A stretch of DNA of 64,000 nucleotides, from the NCBI GenBank assembly GCA_007693435.1, contig REDO01000185.1:20175-84174 (forward strand), in the 5' to 3' direction. The stretch comes from Salinarimonadaceae bacterium (GTDB lineage: Bacteria > Pseudomonadota > Alphaproteobacteria > Rhizobiales > Beijerinckiaceae). Positions 11,353 through 21,525 of the stretch are shown here, one piece after another. The notes beneath the pieces were generated by a model. The model saw only the letters and a list, made by a program, of their open reading frames with translations, ran no database searches and had not been told where the DNA came from. Within the stretch, counting starts at the first letter, position 1. The number at the start of each line of letters is the position of its first letter. The translations under genes and the position numbers were made by a program.

Positions 11353-12945
11353 ATGACCGCTCCCCGCGTCCTCATTTCCGACGCCCTCTCCCCCGCCGCC
11401 GTCGAGATCTTCAAGACGCGCGGCGTCGAGGTCGATTTCCAGCCCGATCTCGGCAAGGACAGGGATCGTCTGGCCGAAATCATCGGCCAGTATGACGGCC
11501 TCGCCATCCGCTCCGCGACGAAAGTGACGCCCAAGATCCTCGAGCGCGCCGAGCGCCTGAAGGTCATCGGCCGCGCCGGCATCGGCGTCGACAACGTCGA
11601 CGTGCCCGCCGCCACCGCGCGCGGCGTGATCGTGATGAACACGCCCTTCGGCAATTCCATCACCACCGCCGAGCACGCCATCGCCATGATGTTCGCGCTC
11701 GCCCGCCAGATCCCCCAGGCCGACGTCTCGACCCAGGGCGGCAAGTGGGAAAAGAACCGCTTCATGGGCGTCGAGATCACCGCCAAGACGCTCGGCCTGA
11801 TCGGCTGCGGTAATATCGGCTCGATCGTCGCCGACCGCGCCATCGGCCTGCGCATGCATGTGATCGCCTATGATCCGTTCCTGAGCCCCGAGCGCGCGAG
11901 CGAGCTCGGCGTCGAGAAGGTCGATCTCGACGAGCTGCTCGCCCGCGCCGACGTCATCACGCTGCACACCCCGCTGACCGACAAGACGCGCAACATCCTC
12001 TCGGCCGACGCGATCGCCCGCACGAAGCCGGGCGTGCGCATCGTCAATTGCGCGCGCGGCGGCCTCGTCGACGAGGCCGCTTTGCGCGCCGCGCTCGACA
12101 GCGGCCATGTCGCCGGCGCCGCCTTCGACGTGTTCACGGACGAGCCCGCCAAGGAGAACCCGCTCTTCGGACATCCCAACGTCGTGTGCACCCCGCATCT
12201 CGGGGCGGCCACGACCGAGGCGCAGGAGAACGTCGCGCTCCAGGTCGCCGAGCAGATGTCGAATTATCTCATCTCCGGCGCCATCGAGAACGCGATCAAC
12301 TTCCCCTCGATCAGCGCCGAGGAGGCGCCGCGCCTGAAGCCGTTCGTCTCGCTCGCCGAAAAGCTGGGCTCCTTCCTCGGCCAGCTCACGGAGGCCCCGA
12401 TCAAGGGAATCCGCATCGAATACGAGGGCGATGTCGCGGCCATGAACACCCGCGCATTGACTTCGGCCGCAGTCACCGGCGCGCTGCGCCCGTTCCTGCC
12501 GGACGTCAACATGGTCTCTGCGCCGAGCGTCGCGCGCGAGCGCGGCATCATGGTCGAGGAGGTCAAGCGCGACGCGCCCTCGCGCGATTACGACAGCTTC
12601 ATCCGCATCGTGATCGACGCCGAGGACATGCCGCGCCACGCCGGCGGCACCGTCTTCCACGACGGCAAGCCGCGCGTCGTCGAGATCCGCGACATCGCGA
12701 TCGACGCGGAATTCGCGCCGCACATGATCTACGTGCGCAACGCCGACAAGCCGGGTTTCATCGGCGCCTTCGGCTCGCTGCTCGGCGATGGGGGCGTGAA
12801 CATCGCGACTTTCGCTCTGGGGCGCGACGCGCCCGGCGGCGACGCGATCTGCTTCGTTTCCGTCGACCAGCCGGTCGACAACGAACTGCTCGCGCGCATC
12901 GAGGCGCTGCCGCAGGTGAAGCGCGCGCGGGCGGTGAATTTCTGA
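11353..12945 (+). CDS. serA: D-3-phosphoglycerate dehydrogenase
   Basis: GRAGIGVDNVD, GCGNIGSIVADRA, C-terminal ACT domain. Confidence 0.97.
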   Translation: MTAPRVLISDALSPAAVEIFKTRGVEVDFQPDLGKDRDRLAEIIGQYDGLAIRSATKVTPKILERAERLKVIGRAGIGVDNVDVPAATARGVIVMNTPFGNSITTAEHAIAMMFALARQIPQADVSTQGGKWEKNRFMGVEITAKTLGLIGCGNIGSIVADRAIGLRMHVIAYDPFLSPERASELGVEKVDLDELLARADVITLHTPLTDKTRNILSADAIARTKPGVRIVNCARGGLVDEAALRAALDSGHVAGAAFDVFTDEPAKENPLFGHPNVVCTPHLGAATTEAQENVALQVAEQMSNYLISGAIENAINFPSISAEEAPRLKPFVSLAEKLGSFLGQLTEAPIKGIRIEYEGDVAAMNTRALTSAAVTGALRPFLPDVNMVSAPSVARERGIMVEEVKRDAPSRDYDSFIRIVIDAEDMPRHAGGTVFHDGKPRVVEIRDIAIDAEFAPHMIYVRNADKPGFIGAFGSLLGDGGVNIATFALGRDAPGGDAICFVSVDQPVDNELLARIEALPQVKRARAVNF

Positions 12946-12968
12946 TCCGGCGGAGTCGGTTTCGTGAG

Positions 12969-13004
12969 AAGCGTCGCAGGGAGCCATCCCTGCGACGCTT
13001 TTTT
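12969..13004 (+). terminator. Rho-independent terminator of serA
   Basis: Perfect 14-bp stem AAGCGTCGCAGGGA-GCCA-TCCCTGCGACGCTT followed by TTTT. Confidence 0.9.
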
Positions 13005-13086
13005 GCGTGGATGCAATGAACTACCCCTGATATGACGCCGTTCGACGTCCTATCTCTTTCCTGAATGCAAGAAGGAGAGGTTCACG

Positions 13087-14070
13087 ATGGGAATGCTCGT
13101 CGAAGGCCAGTGGCGCGATCAATGGTACGACACGAAATCGACCGGTGGCCGTTTCAAGCGGCAGGAATCACGGTTTCGCAACTGGATCACCCCAGACGGC
13201 GAGCCGGGTCCGAGCGGGGAGGGCGGTTTCGCCGCCGAGCCGGGGCGTTACCACCTCTATGTCGGGCTCGCCTGTCCGTGGGCGCACCGGACCCTGATCT
13301 TCCGCAAGCTCAAGGGTCTCGAGGACGCGATCGGCGTCTCCGTCGTGCACTGGTTGATGGGCGAGGAGGGCTGGACCTTCGAGCCGGGTCCGGGCGTCGT
13401 CGCTGACGAAGTGAACGGCGCGCGCGTTCTGCATCAGGTCTATACGGCCGCCGATCCGGCTTATACGGGCCGCGTCACGGTGCCGATCCTCTGGGACAAG
13501 AAGCGCAAGACGATCGTCAACAACGAATCATCCGAGATCATCCGCATGCTCAACAGCGCCTTCGACGGCGTCGGAGCGAAGCCGGGGGATTATTATCCCG
13601 CGCCGCTGCGGGCCGAGATCGACGAGCTGAACGCGCTGATCTACGACGCGGTGAACAACGGCGTCTACAAATCCGGCTTCGCGACGACGCAGGACGCCTA
13701 CGAGGAGGCGGTGCGGCCGCTCTTCGAGGCGCTCGACGCGCTCGACGAGCGCCTTGCGAGCCGTCGCTATCTGACGGGCGACAGCGTGACGGAAGCGGAT
13801 TGGCGGCTGTTCACGACGCTCGTGCGCTTCGACGCGGTTTATGTCGGGCATTTCAAATGCAACCTGCGCCGGATCGCGGATTATCGCCATCTGAGCGGCT
13901 ATCTGCGCGAGCTCTATCAGTGGCCGGGCGTGCGCGAGACGGTCGATTTCGACCATATCAAGCGCCACTATTACGAGAGCCACGGGACCATCAACCCCAC
14001 GGCGATCACCCCGCTCGGCCCCGTTCTCGATCTCGACGCGCCGCACGGGCGCGAGGGCGTCGGCGGCTGA
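13087..14070 (+). CDS. Glutathione S-transferase family protein (glutathionyl-hydroquinone reductase-like)
   Basis: GLACPWAHRTLIFRKLKGL, full-length YqjG/ECM4-type architecture. Confidence 0.88.
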   Translation: MGMLVEGQWRDQWYDTKSTGGRFKRQESRFRNWITPDGEPGPSGEGGFAAEPGRYHLYVGLACPWAHRTLIFRKLKGLEDAIGVSVVHWLMGEEGWTFEPGPGVVADEVNGARVLHQVYTAADPAYTGRVTVPILWDKKRKTIVNNESSEIIRMLNSAFDGVGAKPGDYYPAPLRAEIDELNALIYDAVNNGVYKSGFATTQDAYEEAVRPLFEALDALDERLASRRYLTGDSVTEADWRLFTTLVRFDAVYVGHFKCNLRRIADYRHLSGYLRELYQWPGVRETVDFDHIKRHYYESHGTINPTAITPLGPVLDLDAPHGREGVGG

Positions 14071-14089
14071 CGCCAACGCTCGCGATCGA

Positions 14090-14491
14090 TCAGAGGCCGT
14101 CCATCAGGTCTTCGGCGACTGCGCGGCGGGCGGCTTCGTCCGCCGCGAGCCTGTGAAGATGGATCTCTTCGGCGCCGCGCGCGATCATCGCGGCGAGCCA
14201 TTCGGACCGATCGCGCCCGGCGCAGGATACGTCGACGACGCGCGCGAAGCCGGCCTGGTCACGCCGCACCGCGATCATCACGCCCCCGGCGAGGTCGTCC
14301 GCCTCGGTCTCGGCGGCGGCCATGATTCCCACCACGTAGCGACGCCCCGAGCGACCTCGCCATGACGACAGCGAAAGCGCGACGTCGAGCCCGGCGGTCG
14401 CCCTCAGCCGCTCCTCGCGCACACGCGCCCGCCCCGCGCGATCGTCGCGCGAAAGCCTGACGGGGAGCGAGAGGGCGGCGTGCATGTTCAT
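14090..14491 (-). CDS. Hypothetical protein
   Basis: 133-aa ORF filling the gap between GST and plsC; no recognised motif. Confidence 0.5.
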   Translation of the reverse strand: MNMHAALSLPVRLSRDDRAGRARVREERLRATAGLDVALSLSSWRGRSGRRYVVGIMAAAETEADDLAGGVMIAVRRDQAGFARVVDVSCAGRDRSEWLAAMIARGAEEIHLHRLAADEAARRAVAEDLMDGL

Positions 14492-14522
14492 TAAATGTTC
14501 TTATCATCGACGCGCCTTCGCG

Positions 14523-15329
14523 TCAATCGTCGCTGCGCGCGCGCAAACGGCCGGCATTGGCGTCCGATACGAACCGCCTCGCCTGCATCCACGCCTCGCG
14601 CGTCGCGTGTTTTCGGTCGCTCGCCGAATCGAAGGGGATCGGCTCCCCCCAATGCACCACCACGTCGAAGGGGCCGCCCGTGAGCACGCCGGCGAGATGG
14701 GGGACGAGGTCCATATCCCCGTACCAGCAAAGGTCGGGCCGCTCGGCTCGCGCCAGAGGCAGGCCGTTTCGGCGGATATAGGTGATGGCGAGAGGTTGGA
14801 GGGCGAGCTCGTCGAGCGCGTGCTCGTCGACCGCCATCCGCGCCGCCCCGACGAGCGAGGCGCGGAAGGGCAGGACGCGATTGCCGTCGCTTGTCGTGCC
14901 CTCGGCGAAGAGCACCACGAGTTCGCCTCGCGCCAGCCTGCGCGCGATCGTCGCCGACGCCTCGCCGGTGGCGCGCCGGCTGTTGCGGTCGATGAAGATC
15001 GAGCGCTGCATGCGCGCGAGGAAGCCGAAGACCGGCCAGCCCGCGACCTCCGATTTCGCGACGAAGGAGACCGGGGCGAGGGAGGCGAGGACGACGATGT
15101 CGATCCACGAGCAGTGATTCGAGAGCACCAGCGAGGGGTGACCCGCAGGCCGCGTCCCGCGCTCGACGATGCGCGCGCCGAGCACGCGGACGGCGACGCG
15201 ATGGAAGCGCATCGGCAGCCTGCGCGCGATCGGCCATTCGAAGCGCAGCGCCAGGGCGTGCAGCGGAAACAGCGCGAAAAACGTGACGACCAGCGCGAGG
15301 ATTTTGGCGACGATGACGAGAGCCTTCAT
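14523..15329 (-). CDS. plsC: 1-acyl-sn-glycerol-3-phosphate acyltransferase
   Basis: SNHCSWIDIVVL (NHxxxxD) and FAEGTTSDG motifs. Confidence 0.9.
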   Translation of the reverse strand: MKALVIVAKILALVVTFFALFPLHALALRFEWPIARRLPMRFHRVAVRVLGARIVERGTRPAGHPSLVLSNHCSWIDIVVLASLAPVSFVAKSEVAGWPVFGFLARMQRSIFIDRNSRRATGEASATIARRLARGELVVLFAEGTTSDGNRVLPFRASLVGAARMAVDEHALDELALQPLAITYIRRNGLPLARAERPDLCWYGDMDLVPHLAGVLTGGPFDVVVHWGEPIPFDSASDRKHATREAWMQARRFVSDANAGRLRARSDD

Positions 15330-15340
15330 CGCCGATAGCC

Positions 15341-15817
15341 TCAGAGTTCAGCCGACATGGTGAGCGCCGTGGCGCGCGACCCGTCCGCCTTGAGGAAATA
15401 GCCCTCGCGCCGTCCGACCTCGGCGAAGCCGAAGCGGCGGTATAGGGCGAGGGCGGGCGCGTTGCCCTCGTCGACCTCCAGATGCACGCGGGCCACGCCG
15501 CGCCGGGCGAGCGCGTCGAGATGGCGTTCAAGCAGGATGCGGGAATGGCCCTTGCCCCGCGCTGCGGGCGCGATGGCGATCGTCAGGATCTCGGCCTCGT
15601 CGGCGACAACTCGCGACAGGCTGAAGCCCTGCGCTTCCCGTCCGCCGAAGAAGAGGCCGTCGCCTATGACGGTGCGCTCGACAAGCAGGCGCTCGAAGTC
15701 GTGCGCGCGCCAGGGCCGCGCGAACGCCTCCGCGTGAATTTCGGCGAGGCGGCGGGAATGGGCGGTTTCGAGCGGGGCGACGGAGGGCGCCGCAGGGGCG
15801 CTGAACCAGGAGGCCAT
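15341..15817 (-). CDS. rimI: Ribosomal protein S18-alanine N-acetyltransferase
   Basis: GNAT domain, EVDEGNAPALALYRRFGFAEVGRREGYF; TGATG overlap with tsaB. Confidence 0.88.
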   Translation of the reverse strand: MASWFSAPAAPSVAPLETAHSRRLAEIHAEAFARPWRAHDFERLLVERTVIGDGLFFGGREAQGFSLSRVVADEAEILTIAIAPAARGKGHSRILLERHLDALARRGVARVHLEVDEGNAPALALYRRFGFAEVGRREGYFLKADGSRATALTMSAEL

Positions 15818-16509
15818 CAGCGCCTCGCGATGCGCGCGGCGTCCTGCGGACGGGCGTCGGGGCCCCGCAGATAATAGGGCTTGGGCAGCGCGCTCGCCGG
15901 ATCGGCCGCCATGCCGAGACGGGCGACCCAGGCGATGTCGGGATGGTCCGCCGCCGCGCTCATGACGACGGAGACACCGGCCTGCGTCGCCTCCGCCGCA
16001 ACGATCGCGGCGGCCGATCCCGTCAGCACGACGGGGCCGGATCCGAGATAGCGCACGGCCTCGCGCACGCCCATGTGAGCCGGCGCGACGACCGAGCGCC
16101 CACCGGGCGCCACGGCCTGGAAATAGACCGCGCCGTGGCGGGCGTCGATGGCGGCTGCGAGCAATCTGCGCTCGCCGGAGGCGACGAGCGGGGCCAGCAG
16201 CGCCGACAGCGTCGTCACGCCCACCACCGGAACGCCGCAGGCGAGGGCGACAGCGCGCGCGGCCGAGATCCCGACCCGCAAACCTGTGAAGCTGCCCGGA
16301 CCGATGGTGACGGCCACGCGGTCGATGGATCTCAGCCCGCCTTCGATCCGCGCGCCCACCCGATCGAGGAGCGGCGTCAGCGCTTCGGCGTGGCCACGCT
16401 CCATGACGAGGCTCTCGCTCGCCGCCGGCTCGGCCGCGCCGGCCTCCAGGATACAGGCCGAACAGGCCCCGAGCGCCGTGTCGATCGCCAGAACGCGCAC
16501 GCTTCCCAA
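15817..16509 (-). CDS. tsaB: tRNA threonylcarbamoyladenosine biosynthesis protein TsaB
   Basis: VLAIDTALGACSACIL, ITIGPGSFTGLRVGISAARAVA. Confidence 0.92.
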   Translation of the reverse strand: MGSVRVLAIDTALGACSACILEAGAAEPAASESLVMERGHAEALTPLLDRVGARIEGGLRSIDRVAVTIGPGSFTGLRVGISAARAVALACGVPVVGVTTLSALLAPLVASGERRLLAAAIDARHGAVYFQAVAPGGRSVVAPAHMGVREAVRYLGSGPVVLTGSAAAIVAAEATQAGVSVVMSAAADHPDIAWVARLGMAADPASALPKPYYLRGPDARPQDAARIARR

Positions 16510-16527
16510 CTCCCAAAAAAACGCGGA

Positions 16528-17145
16528 TCAGGCGATCTCGCAGAAATCCTCGAACGCGAATCGCGGCAGCCTAGGACGCAGGTCGCTGCGATCACCATAA
16601 CCGAGATTGCACAGGAAATTCGCCTTGATTCTGCCGCCGGGGAAGAACGCCTCCTCGACGCCCTTCGCGTCGAAGCCGCCCATCGGTCCGCAATCGAGGC
16701 CGAGCGCCCGCGCCGCCATGATCAGATAGGCGCCCTGGAGCGACCCGTTCTGGAGCGCGGTGCGCGCGATGGCGTCGGGCTTGCCCTCGACCCAGGAGCG
16801 CGGGCCGGCCGGATCGTGGGGATGCAGGAAGTCGTATTTTTCGTAGAAGTCGAGGTCGTAGCCGATGATCGCGGTCGCCGGCGCGCTCATCGTCTGGCGC
16901 CGGTTGCCGCGCGAGAGATGCGGTTCGAGCCTGGCTTTCGCCTCGGGCGAAACGACGAAGACGATCCGCGCCGGCGAGCAATTGGCGCTCGTCGGGCCCA
17001 TCTTCGTCAGATCGGCGATTGCGCGCAGGATAGCCGGCGATACGGGCTGATCGCGCCAGCGGCGCAGGGTGCGCGCCTCGCGAAAGAGCTGGTCGAGGCT
17101 CGCGTCGGGCAGCGGCGTTCCTGCGGCGATGCGGGTGGCGTCCAT
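16528..17145 (-). CDS. Nitroreductase family protein (RutE/malonic semialdehyde reductase-like)
   Basis: DQLFREARTLRRWRDQPVS...GPTSANCSPARIVFV, LGLDCGPMGGFDAKGVEEAFF. Confidence 0.85.
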   Translation of the reverse strand: MDATRIAAGTPLPDASLDQLFREARTLRRWRDQPVSPAILRAIADLTKMGPTSANCSPARIVFVVSPEAKARLEPHLSRGNRRQTMSAPATAIIGYDLDFYEKYDFLHPHDPAGPRSWVEGKPDAIARTALQNGSLQGAYLIMAARALGLDCGPMGGFDAKGVEEAFFPGGRIKANFLCNLGYGDRSDLRPRLPRFAFEDFCEIA

Positions 17146-17307
17146 TCTGTCGTTCCTCTCTGTCGATTGGTCGGGCGAACGGCGATCATCAAATGCGCGG
17201 GTCCGGAAACGATACGGCCCGGCCTCGCCTTGCAAGAGGCGCGCCGGGCCGTGGAAAAACAACGCGGGCCGGATCGGCCCGTTCCTGCAAAGGAGGAAAC
17301 CCGGCGA

Positions 17308-17871
17308 TCAGATCGCTTCGACCTCGCGCACGTCCGGGATGAAATGGCGCATGAGGTTCTGGATGCCGTGCTTGAGCGTCGCGGTGGAGGAAGGGCAGCC
17401 TGCGCAGGCGCCCTTCATGGCGAGGTAGACGACGCCGTCGCGGTAGCCCCGGAAGGTGATGTCGCCGCCGTCGCCGGCGACTGCCGGGCGAACGCGGGTC
17501 TCGAGCAGTTCCTTGATCGTGGCGACGGTCGCCTCGTCGGCGGAATCGTAGAATTCCTCGTCGCTCGCCGCAGCCGCCTCGGCCGCGCCAGCTTCGAGGA
17601 TCGGCTGGCCCGACATGAAATGCTCCATGATCGCGCCGAGGATCGAGGGCTTGAGATGCTGCCACTCGCCGTCGTTCTTGGTGATGGTGATGAAGTCGTA
17701 GCCGAAGAACACGCCGGCGACGCCGGGAATCGCGAAGAGCCTGCGGGCCAGCGGCGAGGCGGCGCCTTCATCGGCGTCGCGCGCGTCGAAGGTGCCGGAC
17801 TCCATCACCACGGAGCCCGGAAGGAATTTCAGGGTCGCGGGATTCGGGGTCGCTTCGGTCTGGATGAACAT
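17308..17871 (-). CDS. NifU family protein (Nfu-type Fe-S scaffold)
   Basis: MFIQTEATPNPATLKFLPG N-terminal domain, MKGACAGCPSSTATLKHGIQNLMRHFIP CxxC domain. Confidence 0.93.
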   Translation of the reverse strand: MFIQTEATPNPATLKFLPGSVVMESGTFDARDADEGAASPLARRLFAIPGVAGVFFGYDFITITKNDGEWQHLKPSILGAIMEHFMSGQPILEAGAAEAAAASDEEFYDSADEATVATIKELLETRVRPAVAGDGGDITFRGYRDGVVYLAMKGACAGCPSSTATLKHGIQNLMRHFIPDVREVEAI

Positions 17872-18015
17872 CGTCGTCACCTTAGCATGAGCGGCCGGCG
17901 GCGCGATCGGCCGCGGGGCCGAGGGCTCGCGCTCTCGGCGCATCTTCAATACGGATATGGCGACGTCGCCGCCAGGTTCAAGCGGGGGGCGACGGTCGCG
18001 TCGTCGCGCCGCGGT

Positions 18016-18558
18016 TCACCGCGGCGCGAGAATCATGATCATCTGTCGACCTTCGAGCTGCGGCTCCAGTTCGACCTTCGCGACGTCGTTGGTCTCGTCC
18101 TTGACGCGCAGCATCAGCCTGTAGCCGATATCCTGGTGCGCCATCTCGCGACCACGGAAACGCAAGGTGATCTTGACCTTGTCGCCCTCGTCGAAGAAGC
18201 GCCGGACGGCCTTCATCTTCGTCTCGTAATCGTGAGTGTCGATTCCGGGTCGGAGCTTGATCTCCTTGACCTCGACCGTCTTCTGCTTCTTGCGCGCCTC
18301 GGCGGCTTTCTTTTGCTGATCGAAGCGGAACTTGCCGTAGTCGAGCAGTTTGCAGACCGGTGGTTCGGAATTGGGGGCGATTTCGACGAGGTCGAGACCG
18401 GCCTCCTCAGCCATATTCAGGGCGTCGAGGAACTGGACGACGCCGCGATTTTGGCCTTCTTCGTCGATCAGTTGCACCTCGCGGACGCCGCGGATGTCAC
18501 GATTGGCGCGCGGCCCGTCTTTTTGCGGGACCGGCATGGCTCTCATTGGACGGCGAAT
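18016..18558 (-). CDS. infC: Translation initiation factor IF-3 (probable ATT start)
   Basis: [10 protein letters not shown]...[14 protein letters not shown]...[29 protein letters not shown] at 18558 gives (M)RRPMRAMPV with AGGAG 9 nt upstream. Confidence 0.9.
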   Translation of the reverse strand: MRRPMRAMPVPQKDGPRANRDIRGVREVQLIDEEGQNRGVVQFLDALNMAEEAGLDLVEIAPNSEPPVCKLLDYGKFRFDQQKKAAEARKKQKTVEVKEIKLRPGIDTHDYETKMKAVRRFFDEGDKVKITLRFRGREMAHQDIGYRLMLRVKDETNDVAKVELEPQLEGRQMIMILAPR

Positions 18559-18595
18559 GGCTGCTTTCTCCTCTGCATGGCTCCAACGCGAACGC

Positions 18596-18617
18596 CCTCC
18601 CGCATGTTTGCGGGAGG
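18596..18617 (-). promoter_or_regulatory. Hairpin in infC 5' leader
   Basis: Perfect 9-bp stem CCTCCCGCA-TGTT-TGCGGGAGG about 38 nt upstream of infC. Confidence 0.5.
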
Positions 18618-18748
18618 TCAGCTGCGTCGGACCGTGATGGCACCGATACGCAACTCTTTGCGCAAAACCGCCCAAAGTCAAGGGATTCTCAAGGGATTCG
18701 GCCCCTGACGGCCGCCTCCCGCGCGTCGAGCCAGCGGCGGTCGCGGCT

Positions 18749-21043
18749 TCATTCCTTCGGCGTTTCCGCCCCGGCTGCGCCAGTCTCCTCGTGGGCGGTC
18801 TCCACCATCTGCCGATCGTCCGGCCGCGTTCCTTCGCTGGGCGGCAGCTGCGAGAACGGCGGCGCATTGTTCGCGCGGGCGTCTCCGGAATAATAGGTGA
18901 CGTGAGGGAAGGGGATCTCGATCCCGCGCTCGTCGAAGACCGCCTTGACGTATTCGTTGTAGGCCCGGCCCGTCCCCCATTGCTTGCCCGGCAACGTCTT
19001 GATGCGCCCGCGGACGACGATCGCGCTGTCGGCGAATTGCGTGACGCCATGCATTTCGTAGGGGCCGATGATGTTCGGAGCGTGATCGGGATCCGCTGCG
19101 AGCCTGTCGAACGCGTCGGCCATGGCCTGCTTCACGGACGGGATGTCGGACTTGTAGTCCACGCCTATCTCCGCGACGTGATAGGAGAAGTTGCGCATAC
19201 TGTTGGAGACCATGTCCACGCTGGAGAACGGGATGACGTGGTAGACGCCGCTCAGGTCGCGCATCGAGACGGAGCGGATCGTGAGACGCTCCACGACGCC
19301 GGAGACGCCGCCGGCGGTGACGACGTCGCCCTCGTTCATGGCGTTCTCGAGCTGGATGAAAACGCCCGTGATCACGTCCTGCACGAGCTTCTGCGCGCCG
19401 AAGCCGACGGCCAGGCCAACGACGCCCGCGCCGGCGAGCAGCGGAGCGATGTTCACTCCGATCTCCGAGAGCACCATGATGGCGACGACGACGCACAAGG
19501 TGACCGTGAAGGCGTTGCGGAACAGCGAGAGCAGCGTGCGCTCGCGCGCCGTGGCCGGCGTCCCGTAATCCGGATTCAGGCGATACTCCACCCACGAGGA
19601 CATGACGACATAGAGCACGAAGCCGCCGAGCAGTATCAGGCCGGCGGAGAGCAGCGACGTCGTGATCGCCAGCCCGACGCCGGATGTCGCCCAGGAGACG
19701 AAGTCGAAGACCTCCCAGGCGGCGGCGATCGCCATCACGACCGCTGCGACGACGACGACGCGGACGACGTGCAGGACTTTCGGAACGAAGGCGTTGAGCC
19801 GCGTCTCGAGAAGCGGAAGCCGTTTCCTGACGTCGTCGGACAGTCGCATGCCGCCGGAGATCACGCGCGAGACGAAACCGAAGATCAGGACGCCCACCGC
19901 GATCGCCACCACGCTCTTGAAGGTCGCCGCGGCCATGAACTCGATCGCGGTTCGCGGATCGGCGACCCAGACGAAGAAAGCGACGAGCAGGTAGCCGATT
20001 GCGAGGATGTGCCAGAGCTGGGCGAGCGCCTGCGACATCCGCCCCAGCGCGTCCTTCTGGCCGCGGGCGACGCGCCGCATCAGCAATTCGCGCACCAGAG
20101 CCTTGTTCTGGAGAACGAGCACGATGCCGATCATGCAGGCGGTGAACACGGCGAGCGCGCGGATCGCCTGACCGGACGCCGCGGTGAGGTTCCAGGTGAC
20201 GATCGGGGCGATGAAGAGGAATGCGTAGACGAGCAGGCTCACGACGCGCGAGAGCCAGAAATACCAGTAGTTCGCGGTCGTGTCCCCGATCGGCAGAAAG
20301 CGCAGCGCGCCGCAATGGGGCATGAACACCCCTCTGACCGCGACCTTGAGCCCCTCGGCGACGAGGAAGGCGTTCAGGAACAGGGCCGCGTTGAGGCCCA
20401 TGATTTCGTTGGTCGCGACATTGGCCGCGAGCACGAAGCCGATGATCCAGGCGACCAGAACGCTCGCCGCGTCGATCCCGATCGCCGCCGGCGCGAGCGC
20501 GAGTCGGCGCATCAGACCGCTCGCGCGCGCCTTGTCGGAAAACCCGCGTCGCATGCGGTCGGTCACGAGCCGAAGCGCGAAGAACACGGAAAGCGTCGCG
20601 GCCATGACGATCCCGAGCGTCCAGAGCACACGGGCGAGGAACGTCACATCGGCGCTCGAAGCGTCACGCCACAGGGTCGCGACCGCGCCGGCGAATTCGG
20701 CGGCGACGCCGAAGACCCCGGAAATGTTCTCCGCGACGTCGCGGGTCCGCTCCGCGATCAGCCGTGCGACGGAGACCGACTCAGCAGACTGCTCCGCGAC
20801 GCCGGGAGCGGCGGCCTCGCCGCGCAGGCGCTCGATCAGGCGTGCGCGGGCCGAATCATCCTCCAGAAGATCGATGAGCGCCTGGGTCTGCGCGTCAGCC
20901 GGCGCAGTCTCGCCGGAGGTCGCCGGTTCCGACGCCGCCGCCTGGGGTGGGAGCAGCTGCGCCGACGCCGAAGCGGGAACGGCGAGCCAGACGGCGAGTA
21001 GGACGACGAGCGGGAGAAAACGTGCGAACGTGAGGCGGCGCAT
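18749..21043 (-). CDS. Large MscS-family mechanosensitive ion channel protein
   Basis: Signal peptide, many TM helices, [38 protein letters not shown] pore-lining motif. Confidence 0.9.
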   Translation of the reverse strand: MRRLTFARFLPLVVLLAVWLAVPASASAQLLPPQAAASEPATSGETAPADAQTQALIDLLEDDSARARLIERLRGEAAAPGVAEQSAESVSVARLIAERTRDVAENISGVFGVAAEFAGAVATLWRDASSADVTFLARVLWTLGIVMAATLSVFFALRLVTDRMRRGFSDKARASGLMRRLALAPAAIGIDAASVLVAWIIGFVLAANVATNEIMGLNAALFLNAFLVAEGLKVAVRGVFMPHCGALRFLPIGDTTANYWYFWLSRVVSLLVYAFLFIAPIVTWNLTAASGQAIRALAVFTACMIGIVLVLQNKALVRELLMRRVARGQKDALGRMSQALAQLWHILAIGYLLVAFFVWVADPRTAIEFMAAATFKSVVAIAVGVLIFGFVSRVISGGMRLSDDVRKRLPLLETRLNAFVPKVLHVVRVVVVAAVVMAIAAAWEVFDFVSWATSGVGLAITTSLLSAGLILLGGFVLYVVMSSWVEYRLNPDYGTPATARERTLLSLFRNAFTVTLCVVVAIMVLSEIGVNIAPLLAGAGVVGLAVGFGAQKLVQDVITGVFIQLENAMNEGDVVTAGGVSGVVERLTIRSVSMRDLSGVYHVIPFSSVDMVSNSMRNFSYHVAEIGVDYKSDIPSVKQAMADAFDRLAADPDHAPNIIGPYEMHGVTQFADSAIVVRGRIKTLPGKQWGTGRAYNEYVKAVFDERGIEIPFPHVTYYSGDARANNAPPFSQLPPSEGTRPDDRQMVETAHEETGAAGAETPKE

Positions 21044-21178
21044 GAAAGAAGCTTCGAATCTCTGGCTGGGCGATTGCGACAGAAGCCAAACTAGGCGTTC
21101 AGGCGGCGAATGCAAACCGGTCTCCGCCGAGCCTGACGCCTCTCGCGAGGGCTGGCGCGTCGTCAGAAAAACAAAGGA

Positions 21179-21456
21179 GCTGACAAAGATAGTTGAGAAA
21201 AGCTATTTTTGTCAGATAGTTAGAGAAACACGCCGGAGCAGGCTTCCGGCAAGCATCGAGATCGAACCTTTGAAGTATTTCTGTGCGGGCGCGACGGCGC
21301 GCTCCGCGGCCGAACTGACCGGGGTGAATCGCAACACGGCGATTCTGTTCATCATGGAGTGCGGATGGCGTTTCAATCGCCGGCCCGTTGGCGACCTCAT
21401 CAAGGCTCTGCAAAAATAGAGATTTTAGTAACGGCGGACGCCCAATCTATGTCAGC
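21179..21456. mobile_element. Degenerate, internally deleted IS1595-like element (candidate MITE-like remnant)
   Basis: Imperfect terminal repeats GCTGACAAAGATAG (left) and GCTGACATAGATTG (reverse complement, right) flank a fused transposase fragment. Confidence 0.5.
21255..21419 (+). pseudogene. IS1595-family transposase fragment (N-terminal and C-terminal pieces fused)
   Basis: IEPLKYFCAGATARSAAELTGVNRNTAILF joined to MECGWRFNRRPVGDLIKALQK; no start codon, central catalytic region missing. Confidence 0.65.
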
Positions 21457-21525
21457 CTTTTCTAAAATTTTTCTGGACCAACAGGAGCCCTCGATGACCA
21501 CGACCACTGCCGAGAGCCATCCACC

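Noticed and set aside
11290-12987. 565-aa minus-strand ORF opposite serA
   Set aside because: Antisense shadow; serA has complete catalytic and ACT domains
15341-16516. 391-aa ORF as one protein
   Set aside because: Only the last 158 aa are RimI; the upstream part is an out-of-frame shadow of tsaB
15943-18708. 921-aa plus-strand ORF opposite tsaB, nitroreductase, NifU and infC
   Set aside because: Arg/Gly/Asp-rich shadow ORF antisense to four well-supported genes; typical of high-GC DNA
18791-21001. 736-aa plus-strand ORF opposite MscS-like gene
   Set aside because: Low-complexity D/R/E-rich antisense frame
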